From: Pampinifervens sp037481935
Lineage (GTDB): Bacteria > Aquificota > Aquificia > Aquificales > Aquificaceae
DNA length: 64,000 nucleotides
Assembly (NCBI RefSeq): GCF_046159715.1
Contig: NZ_JBJXCT010000001.1
Span: 206,492-270,491 of the forward strand
Reading direction: 5' to 3'
Within the stretch, counting starts at the first letter, position 1. Each line of letters opens with the position of its first letter. Of the stretch, positions 15,433-23,584 are shown in pieces. Under the pieces are notes generated by a model. The model saw only the letters and a list, made by a program, of their open reading frames with translations. It had not been told where the DNA came from and made no database searches. Position numbers and translations under genes: made by a program.

Positions 15433-16401
15433 ACCGTCTCTCTCAAGGCCTTCTCTCACAGCCTTCAGGAGTTTCTCAAGAGCTTCCTGATAACCACCTG
15501 CCTGAATCTTGCATCCAGAGGCGTATTTGTGCCCTCCACCGCCCAGGGCTTCCGCAATCTTTGCTACATCTGCCCTACCCTTTGACCTGAGAGACACCTT
15601 CCACACGCCCTCCTCTGGTTTTTCTATAATAGCGTAGGCTACTTCAACCCCTTCCAGAGACCTAGGATAGTTTACAAGCCCTTCACTGTCCGGGTATTCA
15701 CAGCCCGTTTCTCTGAAAAACCTGTCAAAGATGGTTATGCCTGCCACGAGCCCATCTTCGTGAAGAGACATAGTTTCAAGCACCTTTGATATAAGTTTCA
15801 TTTTGTTTAAGCTTTCTCTTTCTGCAAAGTTCACAAAGGTCCAGTGGGGCTGAGCCCCCAGCTCCACCAGCTCCTTAGCCAGCTGGAAGGTTTCTGCGTC
15901 TGTGTTGGAATATTTAAAAAAGCCAGTATCTGTTGCAAGTCCGGCATAGAGGTTTTCCGCCATATCTCTGTCTATGGCAGACCTGTCCCATTCACAGATT
16001 AACCTGTATATAAGTGCTGTGGTGGATGGTGCGTCGGGGTCTATGTAATCATACTCTCCATAGAACTCTCCACCCACGTGATGGTCTATCCTTACCCTTT
16101 TGAAAGTCTTCACTTCTGCGTTAACCCTGTAGAAACCGCTGGCATCCACCACTATAGCAAGACTGAATACCTCATTAACCGGCAACCTGACCACCTCCTC
16201 AGCACCCGGTAGAAAGTCAAGGAAGTGGGGCACCCTATCCTTGCATCCTACCACAACCCTTTTGCCCTTTTTCCTGAGAAACATGTAAAGAGCAAGAGCA
16301 CTGCCAAGAGTATCCGCATCGGGATTTTCATGGCTTGCGATTAGGATTGGACCCTCTTCTTCCTTTAAAAGCTCTATGAGAGGTATGCTTTGCTTCATCA
16401 T
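15400..16401 (-). CDS. DHH-family nanoRNase/pAp phosphatase (NrnA-like)
   Basis: This 333-residue protein has the DHH phosphoesterase motifs ASHENPDADTLGSA (motif I), VVDAS, RIDHH (DHH motif) and a C-terminal DHHA1 domain with GGGGHKYASG. The two-domain length matches NrnA-type enzymes, which degrade 2-5 nucleotide RNA and 3'-phosphoadenosine 5'-phosphate with Mn2+. The start is the first of two adjacent ATGs after a GGAGGT site. It lies 25 bases after ileS, so it is probably the third gene of the serS-ileS unit. An exact substrate cannot be given. Confidence 0.87.
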   Translation of the reverse strand: MMKQSIPLIELLKEEEGPILIASHENPDADTLGSALALYMFLRKKGKRVVVGCKDRVPHFLDFLPGAEEVVRLPVNEVFSLAIVVDASGFYRVNAEVKTFKRVRIDHHVGGEFYGEYDYIDPDAPSTTALIYRLICEWDRSAIDRDMAENLYAGLATDTGFFKYSNTDAETFQLAKELVELGAQPHWTFVNFAERESLNKMKLISKVLETMSLHEDGLVAGITIFDRFFRETGCEYPDSEGLVNYPRSLEGVEVAYAIIEKPEEGVWKVSLRSKGRADVAKIAEALGGGGHKYASGCKIQAGGYQEALEKLLKAVREGLERDGLIKHAVSQTA

Positions 16402-16426
16402 AATTAGACCTCCAAACATACTAAAT

Positions 16427-19168
16427 TTATACCTCCTGAAGCACCCCTGCACATCTTCTGCATACTTCTCCCTCAAACTCCTCCTCAGGATAGTAAAGCC
16501 AGCACCTCGGGCACTTCCTCCCTTCTGCAGGGGACACGCCCACCTTTACGCCTTTTACGGACTCGCCCTCCAGCACATACTGACCACCTTCGGAGAAGTG
16601 AACCCTGCTGACTGTGAAAAAGTATTTGAGATAGTCTTCATACTCTCTTGCCACTTCCAGCCCATCTCCCCAGAGAAAGAGCTGAGCCTCGTAAGGATGG
16701 TTCACCGCCTTTTCCCTTCGGGCTACCTCTATAGTCTTCATCACATCCTCCCTCAGTTTTATGAGATACTCGTAGTCTTTCAGGAGTTTTTCATCGGTCA
16801 GCTCTTTCCTTGGCTGGGGTATCTGGTGCATAAAGACGCTTTCTGGAAGCTCCGGGTTTATGCCTCTAAGATGCTCCCATACCTCCTCTGCGGTGAAGCT
16901 CAGGAAGGGTGCCACCGAAGTTATCAGGGCTTCAGCCAGAGCGTATAGCACCGTCTGGGCAGACCTTCTTTCCGGGCTCTGGGGTACGTAAACATAAAGC
17001 CTGTCTTTGAGCACATCAAGGTAGAGGCTGGAAAGCTCTACAGAGCAGAAGTTTCTTATGAGGTGATAGACCCTGTGAAAGGCATAATTTTCGTAGTGCT
17101 TGTGGACTTCCTCAAGAACCTTCTGCAGGTAAGAGAGCATCCAGCGGTCAAAGTGGTGGAGCTCATCAAAGGATATAGACCTTGACAATTCAAAATCGTA
17201 GAGGTTTCCCAGAAGAAACCTTATAGTGTTTCTTATCTTTTTGTAGTCTTCCACAAGCCTCTGAATTATACCCTTTCCAAGTCTGACATCTTCAGTGTAG
17301 TCTTCGGAAACTACCCAGAGCCTGAGGATATCTGCACCATACTGGGATATGACCTCCTGAGGGGAGACCACATTACCCAGCGACTTGGACATCTTTCTGC
17401 CCTTTTCGTCCACCACAAAGCCGTGGGTCAGAACCGCCCTGTAGGGTGCATGTCCGTAGCTGGCAACGGACTCCAAAAGCGATGCCTGAAACCACCCCCT
17501 GTGCTGGTCTGAGCCCTCAAGGTAGAGGTCTGCCCTGTCTATTCCCCTTTTTCTGAGCACATGGGCATGGGAAGAGCCAGAGTCAAACCACACATCCAGT
17601 ATGTCTTCCTCTTTTATGAACTCTTTAGAGCCGCAGGCTGGACAGGTGTATCCCTCTGGCAGAAGCTCATGCGGGGATTTTTCAAACCAGAGGTCTGCAC
17701 CCTCTGGGGAGCCCTCTATCAGGCTGGAGACTCTTTCAAAGACCTCTTTTTCTGCCACCACATGACCGCAGTTTTTGCAGTAGAAAACCGTTATGGGCAC
17801 TCCCCAGAACCTCTGACGGGATATGCACCAGTCGGGTCTATTTTCCACCATTGACGCTATCCTGTTTCTGCCATAAGAGGGTATCCACTGAACCTTCTCT
17901 ATCTCTTCAAGGCTCTTTTCCCTCAATCCTGTCATGCTTATAAACCACTGGGGCGTTGCCCTGAAGATGACGGGGTTTTTGCACCTCCAGCAGTGGGGAT
18001 AGGAGTGCCTTATCCTGCCCTCGTGCAGCAAAAGCCCTCTGGAGCGCAGGTCCTCCACTATGAGGGGGTTTGCTTCAAAGACCCTCATGCCCCTTATAAA
18101 CTCTGGAGCCTCCTCAGTAAACCTTCCTTCATCGTCAAGGGGTGCAAAGGGCTCAAGTCCGTATCTGAGACCCACCATGTAGTCTTCCCTACCATGTCCC
18201 GGTGCCATGTGGACAAGACCCGTTCCAGTGGAGAGCTCCACAAACTCGGAGGGGTATGTTCTGTTCACTCTTTCCCCGTAGGGGGCAATATACTCAAGAC
18301 CCACTATCTCTGAGCCCTTTACCTCCCTTATGACCTCCCCCTCAACGCCCGTTAGGCTTTTGAGGCTTTCAAGCAGAGCCTTTGCAAGCACATAGGTTTC
18401 CTCTCCAACACTGAAGAACACATAGTCGTATTCCTCGCCCACCATAACTCCAAGGTTTGCCGGCAGTGTCCACGGGGTGGTGGTCCAGATTAAAAGGTAT
18501 GTGTCTGGCTGGTCTTTTAGGGGAAACTTCACATATATGCTGGGGTCTTCCTTCTCGTAGTATTCTACCTCAGCCTCTGCCTCTGCGGTTTTGTCGTATA
18601 TGCACCAGTAGACAGGCTTTTTGCTCCTCACTACAAAGCCCCTCTGGAAGACCCTTCCCAGCTCTCTAACTTCCTGAGCCTGATAGGTTGGGTCCATGGT
18701 TATGTAGGGGTTCTCCCAGTCTGCGAGCACGCCAAGGCGGATAAACTCCTCCTTTTGAACTTCTATAAACCTCTTTGCATACTCCCTGCAGAGCCTTCTG
18801 AACTGAACCTTTCCAATATCCTCCTTTGTGAGCTTTTTAGCCTTTAGCTCCTTTTCCACCTGCTGCTCTATTGGAAGCCCATGGCAATCCCATCCGGGCA
18901 CAAAGTCCACATCATACCCCGTAAGGAGCCTGTATTTTACGATAACATCCTTCAATACCTTGTTGAGGGCGTGTCCTATGTGTATGTGTCCATTGGCATA
19001 GGGCGGTCCGTCGTGAAGGACAAAGAGGGGCTTTACCCTGTTTCTTTCCCTGAGCTTTCTGTATAGCCCCTGCCACTTCTGAAGTATCTGAGGCTCTCTC
19101 TCTGGCAGGTTTGCCTTCATGGGGAAGTCTGTTTTTGGAAGGTTTAGCGTTTCTGCGTAGTTTCGCAT
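16427..19168 (-). CDS. ileS: Isoleucyl-tRNA synthetase
   Basis: This 913-residue class I synthetase charges tRNA-Ile. The HIGH motif is at 63-66 (HIHIGHALNK), KMSKSLGN is in the second half, and the editing CP1 domain lies between (TTPWTLPANL, MAPGHGREDY). The C-terminus carries the bacterial zinc finger CPRCWLYYPEEEF ... CRRC. The ATG lacks a ribosome-binding site; a TATAAT hexamer 8 bases upstream overlaps the serS stop codon, so it may have its own leaderless transcript besides readthrough from serS. Confidence 0.96.
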   Translation of the reverse strand: MRNYAETLNLPKTDFPMKANLPEREPQILQKWQGLYRKLRERNRVKPLFVLHDGPPYANGHIHIGHALNKVLKDVIVKYRLLTGYDVDFVPGWDCHGLPIEQQVEKELKAKKLTKEDIGKVQFRRLCREYAKRFIEVQKEEFIRLGVLADWENPYITMDPTYQAQEVRELGRVFQRGFVVRSKKPVYWCIYDKTAEAEAEVEYYEKEDPSIYVKFPLKDQPDTYLLIWTTTPWTLPANLGVMVGEEYDYVFFSVGEETYVLAKALLESLKSLTGVEGEVIREVKGSEIVGLEYIAPYGERVNRTYPSEFVELSTGTGLVHMAPGHGREDYMVGLRYGLEPFAPLDDEGRFTEEAPEFIRGMRVFEANPLIVEDLRSRGLLLHEGRIRHSYPHCWRCKNPVIFRATPQWFISMTGLREKSLEEIEKVQWIPSYGRNRIASMVENRPDWCISRQRFWGVPITVFYCKNCGHVVAEKEVFERVSSLIEGSPEGADLWFEKSPHELLPEGYTCPACGSKEFIKEEDILDVWFDSGSSHAHVLRKRGIDRADLYLEGSDQHRGWFQASLLESVASYGHAPYRAVLTHGFVVDEKGRKMSKSLGNVVSPQEVISQYGADILRLWVVSEDYTEDVRLGKGIIQRLVEDYKKIRNTIRFLLGNLYDFELSRSISFDELHHFDRWMLSYLQKVLEEVHKHYENYAFHRVYHLIRNFCSVELSSLYLDVLKDRLYVYVPQSPERRSAQTVLYALAEALITSVAPFLSFTAEEVWEHLRGINPELPESVFMHQIPQPRKELTDEKLLKDYEYLIKLREDVMKTIEVARREKAVNHPYEAQLFLWGDGLEVAREYEDYLKYFFTVSRVHFSEGGQYVLEGESVKGVKVGVSPAEGRKCPRCWLYYPEEEFEGEVCRRCAGVLQEV

Positions 19169-19176
19169 GGTGTTAT

Positions 19177-19182
19177 ATTATA
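19177..19182 (-). promoter_or_regulatory. -10 element of leaderless ileS
   Basis: On the minus strand TATAAT occupies 19182-19177, 8 bases before the ileS ATG. The serS stop codon TAA (19180-19178) is inside the hexamer. No convincing -35 is seen by eye. Confidence 0.5.
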
Positions 19183-20449
19183 GCCTTATAACATCAGCCT
19201 TCAGGTAATCTCTGAGTGCTTCTGGCACCACCACGGACCCATCTTCCTGCTGGTAGTTTTCTAAGATTGCCACCAGCGTCCTCCCCACCGCAAGCCCAGA
19301 GCCGTTGAGTGTGTGAACAAAGTGAAGCCTGCCACTGATATCCCTGTAGCGTGTGTTCATCCTCCTCGCCTGAAAGTCCTCACAGTTTGAGCAGGAAGAT
19401 ATTTCCCTGTATCGTCCCTGAGAGGGCAGCCATACCTCTATATCGTAGGTTTTTGCTGAGGCAAAGCCCATGTCTCCTGTGCACAGAAGGACCACTCTGT
19501 AAGGGAGTCCCAGTGCTTGCAGAACATCCTCCGCATCAGAGGTGAGTCTTTCCAGCTCTTCGTAAGAATGCTCCGGTTTTACGATTTTCACCAGCTCCAC
19601 CTTGTTGAACTGATGTTGCCTTATGATTCCCCTTATGTCTTTTCCGTAGGCACCAGCCTCTCTTCTGTAGCATGGCGTGTAAGAGACCATGTATATGGGT
19701 AGGTCCTCTTCAGAAAGAATCTCTTCCCTGAAAAGGTTTGTAAGGGGCACCTCGGCAGTGGGTATCAGGTAAAGGTCATCCCTTTCGCACCTGTAGAGCT
19801 CTTCTTCAAACTTGGGAAGCTGACCTGTTCCAAGTAGAATCTCTGGTCTTACAAGGTGAGGGGGCAATACCTCCCTGTATCCCTTCCTTGAATGGAGGTC
19901 AAGCATGAAGTTTATGAGAGCTCTCTCTAACTTTGCACCCCAGCCCTTGAGGACCACAAAACGACTGCCAGAGAGTTTGCTTGCCCTTTCAAAATCAAGG
20001 ATTCCCAGCCTCTCACCTATCTCCCAGTGAGGCTTTGGCTCAAAGGAAAATTCTCTGGGCTTTCCCCATCTTCGGACCTCCACATTCTGACTCTCATCTT
20101 CCCCATAGGGCACGCTCTCGTGAGGCAGGTTTGGAATGCGAAGCATAAGGTCTTTTAGCTGGCTCTCAACTGCAGAGAGCTCCTCTTCCCTCTTCTCTAT
20201 ATTCTCTCTTAGCCTCTTTACCTCTTCCTCAAGTGGTGAAGTATCCTGCCCCTGTTTTTTCAGCATACCTATTTCTTTGCTCTTTGCGTTCCTTGTAGCC
20301 CTCAGATCCTCAAGCTCCCTGAGAATGCTTCTCCTCTGTGCATCAAGCTCGAGGACTCTGTCCACAAGACCCGCAAGCTCTTTATCTCTTAATGCAAGCC
20401 TTTCTCTGACGAGCTCTGGGTTTTTTCTTATAAGCTCCATATCAAGCAT
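19178..20449 (-). CDS. serS: Seryl-tRNA synthetase
   Basis: This 423-residue class II synthetase charges tRNA-Ser. The N-terminal coiled-coil arm (about residues 30-100, rich in Glu, Arg and Leu) binds the long variable arm of the tRNA. Motif 2 (CYRREAGAYGKDIRGIIRQH) and motif 3 (NGSGLAVGRTLVAILENYQ) are intact, as is the serine-binding TAEVPLTN. The ATG has no ribosome-binding site; TAAAAT lies 9 bases upstream within a -10 shared with the divergent zinc-ribbon gene. The next gene on the strand is ileS. Confidence 0.96.
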   Translation of the reverse strand: MLDMELIRKNPELVRERLALRDKELAGLVDRVLELDAQRRSILRELEDLRATRNAKSKEIGMLKKQGQDTSPLEEEVKRLRENIEKREEELSAVESQLKDLMLRIPNLPHESVPYGEDESQNVEVRRWGKPREFSFEPKPHWEIGERLGILDFERASKLSGSRFVVLKGWGAKLERALINFMLDLHSRKGYREVLPPHLVRPEILLGTGQLPKFEEELYRCERDDLYLIPTAEVPLTNLFREEILSEEDLPIYMVSYTPCYRREAGAYGKDIRGIIRQHQFNKVELVKIVKPEHSYEELERLTSDAEDVLQALGLPYRVVLLCTGDMGFASAKTYDIEVWLPSQGRYREISSCSNCEDFQARRMNTRYRDISGRLHFVHTLNGSGLAVGRTLVAILENYQQEDGSVVVPEALRDYLKADVIRL

Positions 20450-20457
20450 GATAAGGA

Positions 20458-20464
20458 TATTTTA
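20458..20464. promoter_or_regulatory. Shared -10 region between serS and zinc-ribbon gene
   Basis: TATTTT (20458-20463) is 7 bases before the GTG at 20471 on the plus strand. On the minus strand TAAAAT (20464-20459) is 9 bases before the serS ATG at 20449. The gap between the two start codons is 21 bases and contains no ribosome-binding site in either direction. Confidence 0.55.
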
Positions 20465-20470
20465 ATAGGT

Positions 20471-20839
20471 GTGAAGTGGTTCTGTCCCTATTGCTGGCAT
20501 GAGGTCACAGAGAAGGACCTTAAGTGCCCAAACTGTGGTGCAGACCTTGAGAGCTTTCACAGCATGGATTTTGACGACAAGCTAATTCTTGGGCTGAAAA
20601 ACCCCATCACACAGACAAGGATGTTTGTAATAGAGCTCATAGGCAGGAGACGCGTAGAGAAGGCGGTTGAACATCTGTGCCAGCTTGCCAGAGACAGCGA
20701 AGATACCTATGAGCTTGTGACCATATTCAACGCCCTTCATGCCATAGGTGCACAGGGAGCTCTTGAATGTATGAAAGAGCTTGCAGACAGAAAGAACAAT
20801 CACATCCTGAAAAAACACATAGAGCAACTTCTGGGTTAA
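20471..20839 (+). CDS. Zinc-ribbon protein with HEAT-like helices
   Basis: This 122-residue protein begins with a zinc ribbon (C5-PY-C8 and C19-PN-C22, first 25 residues). A helical region follows (about 40-120), with a repeat pattern typical of HEAT/PBS-lyase-like repeats, for example RRRVEKAVEHLCQLARDSED and LHAIGAQGALECMKELADRK. The start is a GTG with a -10 hexamer 7 bases upstream, probably leaderless. I do not recognise a named family. The architecture suggests a small metal-binding adaptor or protein-protein interaction module. Confidence 0.7.
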   Translation: MKWFCPYCWHEVTEKDLKCPNCGADLESFHSMDFDDKLILGLKNPITQTRMFVIELIGRRRVEKAVEHLCQLARDSEDTYELVTIFNALHAIGAQGALECMKELADRKNNHILKKHIEQLLG

Positions 20840-20842
20840 AAT
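20837..20842 (+). promoter_or_regulatory. -10 element of leaderless cupin gene
   Basis: TAAAAT lies 8 bases before the ATG at 20851. Its first three bases are the TAA stop of the zinc-ribbon gene. No ribosome-binding site is present. Confidence 0.45.
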
Positions 20843-20850
20843 CTTCAACC

Positions 20851-21147
20851 ATGGACATAAAAACCGCAGAGGAAAGGCTCAGAAACATGGGCTATGAAGG
20901 TTTTTATGTCTGGTATGACCCGCCGGGCACCTTCTACGACTGGCATACGCACCCTGAGGATGAAGTCCGTTATGTGCTGGAGGGAGAGATAACCATCGGC
21001 ACGGAGGAGGGAGTCTACCATCTAAAGGCCGGAGACCTCCTTGAGGTAAAGGCCGGCACAAGGCACTGGGCAAAGACAGAGAGAGGTGTGAGATACTTGT
21101 GTGGGAGCAGGAAGGCTCAGGCTCTTTCAAGTAATCCCCCACTATAG
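20851..21147 (+). CDS. Small cupin-domain protein
   Basis: This 98-residue single-domain cupin has WHTHPEDEVRYVLEGEI, matching cupin motif 1 (two metal-ligand histidines and a glutamate). KAGDLLEVKAGTRHWAK supplies motif 2 with the third histidine. These likely bind one metal ion. Small cupins of this type include dioxygenases, isomerases and sugar-binding regulators, so function is open. The start at 20851 follows a -10 hexamer and the previous stop codon; the frame also reads upstream of this ATG but would overlap the zinc-ribbon gene. The last 31 bases overlap the convergent phoD gene. Confidence 0.78.
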   Translation: MDIKTAEERLRNMGYEGFYVWYDPPGTFYDWHTHPEDEVRYVLEGEITIGTEEGVYHLKAGDLLEVKAGTRHWAKTERGVRYLCGSRKAQALSSNPPL

Positions 21148-22697
21148 AAAAATCTTGCGTCTATCTTCTTATCTGCGTCCCTTCTGTATTTGTTTACCGA
21201 GTATATGGTGCATTCTGCCTTTTCTCTGCCAAGCGTCAGCACGCTGTAGCCCCAGCAGTTTATGGAGTTGATGTGCTTTATCCACTGGTTTTGAGCCATT
21301 TCAGCCCTCTGGAAGTCCTCAAGGGAGGGGTAGCTCCAGCTCCTTCTCCACCAGCCTCCTTCGTTAGCGTTGATGGAGGAAACCGCCGGCGTCATAAACT
21401 CTGCACCTAAGACCCTTTCGGGTTTTTCGTAGCTGTCTGGAATTTCTGCCACAAGGCTTGCGTGCCTGTCGCCCGTTATGGCGATGAGGTTCTGCATGCC
21501 CTTCTCTTTCAGAAAGTCCAGCACTTGCTGACGCTCGCCGGCGTATCCGTCCCACGCATCCAGCGAGCCAAACCTTCCATCTGTCATGGACCTTGAAAGC
21601 TGAACACTGCTTGCCCATACCTTCCAGCGATAACTGCCTTCTGCCAGTTTTGAGAAGAACCACCTTTTCTGGTCCGCACCCAGCATGGAGGTCCTGAACT
21701 GTTCTCTGCAACCTTCTACTCCAAACCTTCCCTCGCATGGGGGCCTATCTTTGTAGCTTCGCAGGTCTGTCACAATAAGATGCCCCAGACCTCCGAGGTC
21801 AAAGTCCCTGTATATGGTAATCCATGAGAGGGGGTCTCTGTTTCCAAAGTCAGTCTTTACCCTCGCTGGCACGTATTCAAGCCATGCCTTGAGGGCTTCC
21901 TGCCTCAGGCGCAGTATCTTTTCCCTGTCACCACCGAAGGGGTGCTTTGTAAAATACCCCCATGTGCCCCTATGATAGTCAAAGTAGTGGTCGTTGAGAA
22001 ACTCGTGGTCATCCCAGGTGGCTATAAAGGGGTGCATGGCACGGGCGAGCCTGAAGTCTGGGTCGGAAAGGTAGGTCCTGTATAGATACCTGTAGTCCTC
22101 AAGGTTTACGCATATGTCTTCACCCGAGGGCATGCGAAGGTCTCTTCCGGGCACCCTTGCCGGTCCGTATATTTTTTCGTAGATAAAGTCCCCAAGGTGA
22201 ACCACAAAGTGCACGTCTTCCTGTGCCAGATGCCTGTAGGCAGTGTAGTATCCATCCGCATAATTCTGGCATACCACGAAAGCAAGGGAGAACTCCTCAG
22301 CCCTTTCTGGAAGGGTTCTGAACCTGCCCACCATGGAGGGCACATCTGCGTAAATAAACCTGTAGTAATAGGTCTTTCCGGGCTGGAGCTTACCATCAAG
22401 GTCTATACGCACCGTAAAGTCGTCGCCGACATTTATAGAGCCCGCAGGAATCCTGCCAGTAAAGGCTCTTTTGAAGTCTGGCTCTTCCGATATCTGCAGT
22501 ATAAGGTCTCTATTCATCTTCTTGTGGACGGCGGGGTTTACCCGTGTCCAGAGTATAGCTCCCGTCTGTGTGGGGTCTCCGCTGGCAATTCCCTGGGGAA
22601 ATACTTCCTCTGCATCCTGTGCAAAGCTGAGGTTGTTTATGTGAAAGAGTAGGACACTTGCAAAACAACTTTCAAGAAAACTTCTTCTCGTGAGCAC
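21117..22697 (-). CDS. phoD: PhoD-type alkaline phosphatase, Tat-exported
   Basis: This 526-residue protein starts with a twin-arginine signal (TRRSFLE, R4-R5, then a hydrophobic stretch to about residue 25). It continues with a PhoD N-terminal beta domain (FPQGIASGDPTQTGAILWTR) and the metallophosphatase domain with HLGDFIYE, ATWDDHEFLND and ITGDRHAS. It should release phosphate from phosphodiesters or monoesters outside the inner membrane, with Ca2+ and Fe3+ as in known PhoD. The GTG start lies 7 bases after TAGAAT and has no ribosome-binding site. A probable Pho box sits just upstream, which fits induction by phosphate starvation. Confidence 0.9.
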   Translation of the reverse strand: MLTRRSFLESCFASVLLFHINNLSFAQDAEEVFPQGIASGDPTQTGAILWTRVNPAVHKKMNRDLILQISEEPDFKRAFTGRIPAGSINVGDDFTVRIDLDGKLQPGKTYYYRFIYADVPSMVGRFRTLPERAEEFSLAFVVCQNYADGYYTAYRHLAQEDVHFVVHLGDFIYEKIYGPARVPGRDLRMPSGEDICVNLEDYRYLYRTYLSDPDFRLARAMHPFIATWDDHEFLNDHYFDYHRGTWGYFTKHPFGGDREKILRLRQEALKAWLEYVPARVKTDFGNRDPLSWITIYRDFDLGGLGHLIVTDLRSYKDRPPCEGRFGVEGCREQFRTSMLGADQKRWFFSKLAEGSYRWKVWASSVQLSRSMTDGRFGSLDAWDGYAGERQQVLDFLKEKGMQNLIAITGDRHASLVAEIPDSYEKPERVLGAEFMTPAVSSINANEGGWWRRSWSYPSLEDFQRAEMAQNQWIKHINSINCWGYSVLTLGREKAECTIYSVNKYRRDADKKIDARFFYSGGLLERA

Positions 22698-22704
22698 AGT
22701 CTTA

Positions 22705-22736
22705 ATTCTACAGACAGACTGTTAAACTTCTGTTAA
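22705..22736 (-). promoter_or_regulatory. Candidate Pho box and -10 for phoD
   Basis: Two exact 7-bp direct repeats, CTGTTAA on the plus strand (22719-22725 and 22730-22736), are separated by 4 bp. This 11-bp period is the architecture of PhoB/PhoP boxes (CTGTCAT-N4-CTGTCAT in E. coli; TTAACA repeats in Bacillus). On the minus strand they read TTAACAG twice and end 8 bp before a TAGAAT -10 (22710-22705). The distal repeat overlaps the tyrA stop codon. Confidence 0.6.
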
Positions 22737-23584
22737 GCTTCTTCTAAAGACCTCCTTCTTATGCTTGCCCTCTGAAGGTATTGTGTGAGCTCCATTTCCT
22801 TCCCCTTCTCAATGAGTTTCCTCAGCTCTTGAAGTGAGGAAGTGAAAGCTTCTATAGCCTTCATAACCTCCTGCGAATTTTCCATAAATATGTCTCTCCA
22901 CATTATTGGGTCTGAAGCCGCTATGCGGGTAAAATCTTTGAAGCCGCCCCCGGGGTATTTGAAAAGGTCTATTTCCGTGCTGAGCCTCTCTATGGTGTTC
23001 ATGAGGGCAAAGGCCACCGCATGGGGAAGGTGCGACACTGCACCAAAGACAAAGTCGTGAAGCTGTGGGTCCATCTCCTCCACCACCGAGCCTATATCTG
23101 TCCATAAATTCCTTATCTTTTCCTTGGCTTCAAGGTCTGTCCTTTCTGTAGGCGTGAGTATAAGCCTTTTTCCTCTAAAGAGGTCTCTGAGTGCATTTTC
23201 CACTCCTGCCTTTTCAGTGCCCGCTATGGGATGCCCTCCCACAAACCTGTTGCCCAGAATCTCCTCAAGCCTGTAGACCAGAGAACCTTTCACCGAGCCA
23301 AGGTCAGAAACTATACAGTCTGGGGTTATGAGGTCCTTCAGCCTTTCGGCTATGGGCAGGAATGTCCTAACAGGGGTCGCCAGCACCACCAGTTCTGGCT
23401 CATAGGTTTTTATGGCTTCCAGCTCTGTAGAGCCATTATCTAACACTCTCAGCTCTTTGCCCTTTTCTATCGCCTCCGGCTTTATGTCCACTCCAAAGAC
23501 CTCACAGCCTGTTGCCTCTCTGCAGGCAAGAGCAAAAGAGCCTCCCATAAAGCCAACACCGATTATCATAACCCTTTTAAACAT
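22733..23584 (-). CDS. tyrA: Prephenate dehydrogenase
   Basis: This 283-residue NAD-dependent enzyme converts prephenate to 4-hydroxyphenylpyruvate in tyrosine synthesis; arogenate may also be accepted. The Rossmann loop GVGFMGGS is at 9-16. DLGSVKG, GGHPIAGTEKAG and SHLPHAVAFAL are the substrate-binding and catalytic motifs of the TyrA family, the second containing the catalytic histidine. The length fits a monofunctional enzyme without ACT or chorismate mutase domains. It overlaps pyrC by 8 bases and is last in the operon starting at 27035. Confidence 0.92.
   Translation of the reverse strand: MFKRVMIIGVGFMGGSFALACREATGCEVFGVDIKPEAIEKGKELRVLDNGSTELEAIKTYEPELVVLATPVRTFLPIAERLKDLITPDCIVSDLGSVKGSLVYRLEEILGNRFVGGHPIAGTEKAGVENALRDLFRGKRLILTPTERTDLEAKEKIRNLWTDIGSVVEEMDPQLHDFVFGAVSHLPHAVAFALMNTIERLSTEIDLFKYPGGGFKDFTRIAASDPIMWRDIFMENSQEVMKAIEAFTSSLQELRKLIEKGKEMELTQYLQRASIRRRSLEEA

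Noticed and set aside
16376..16948. Plus-strand frame of 190 codons across the ileS 3' end
   Set aside because: Antisense to ileS and the nanoRNase 5' end; no ribosome-binding site or protein-like motifs.
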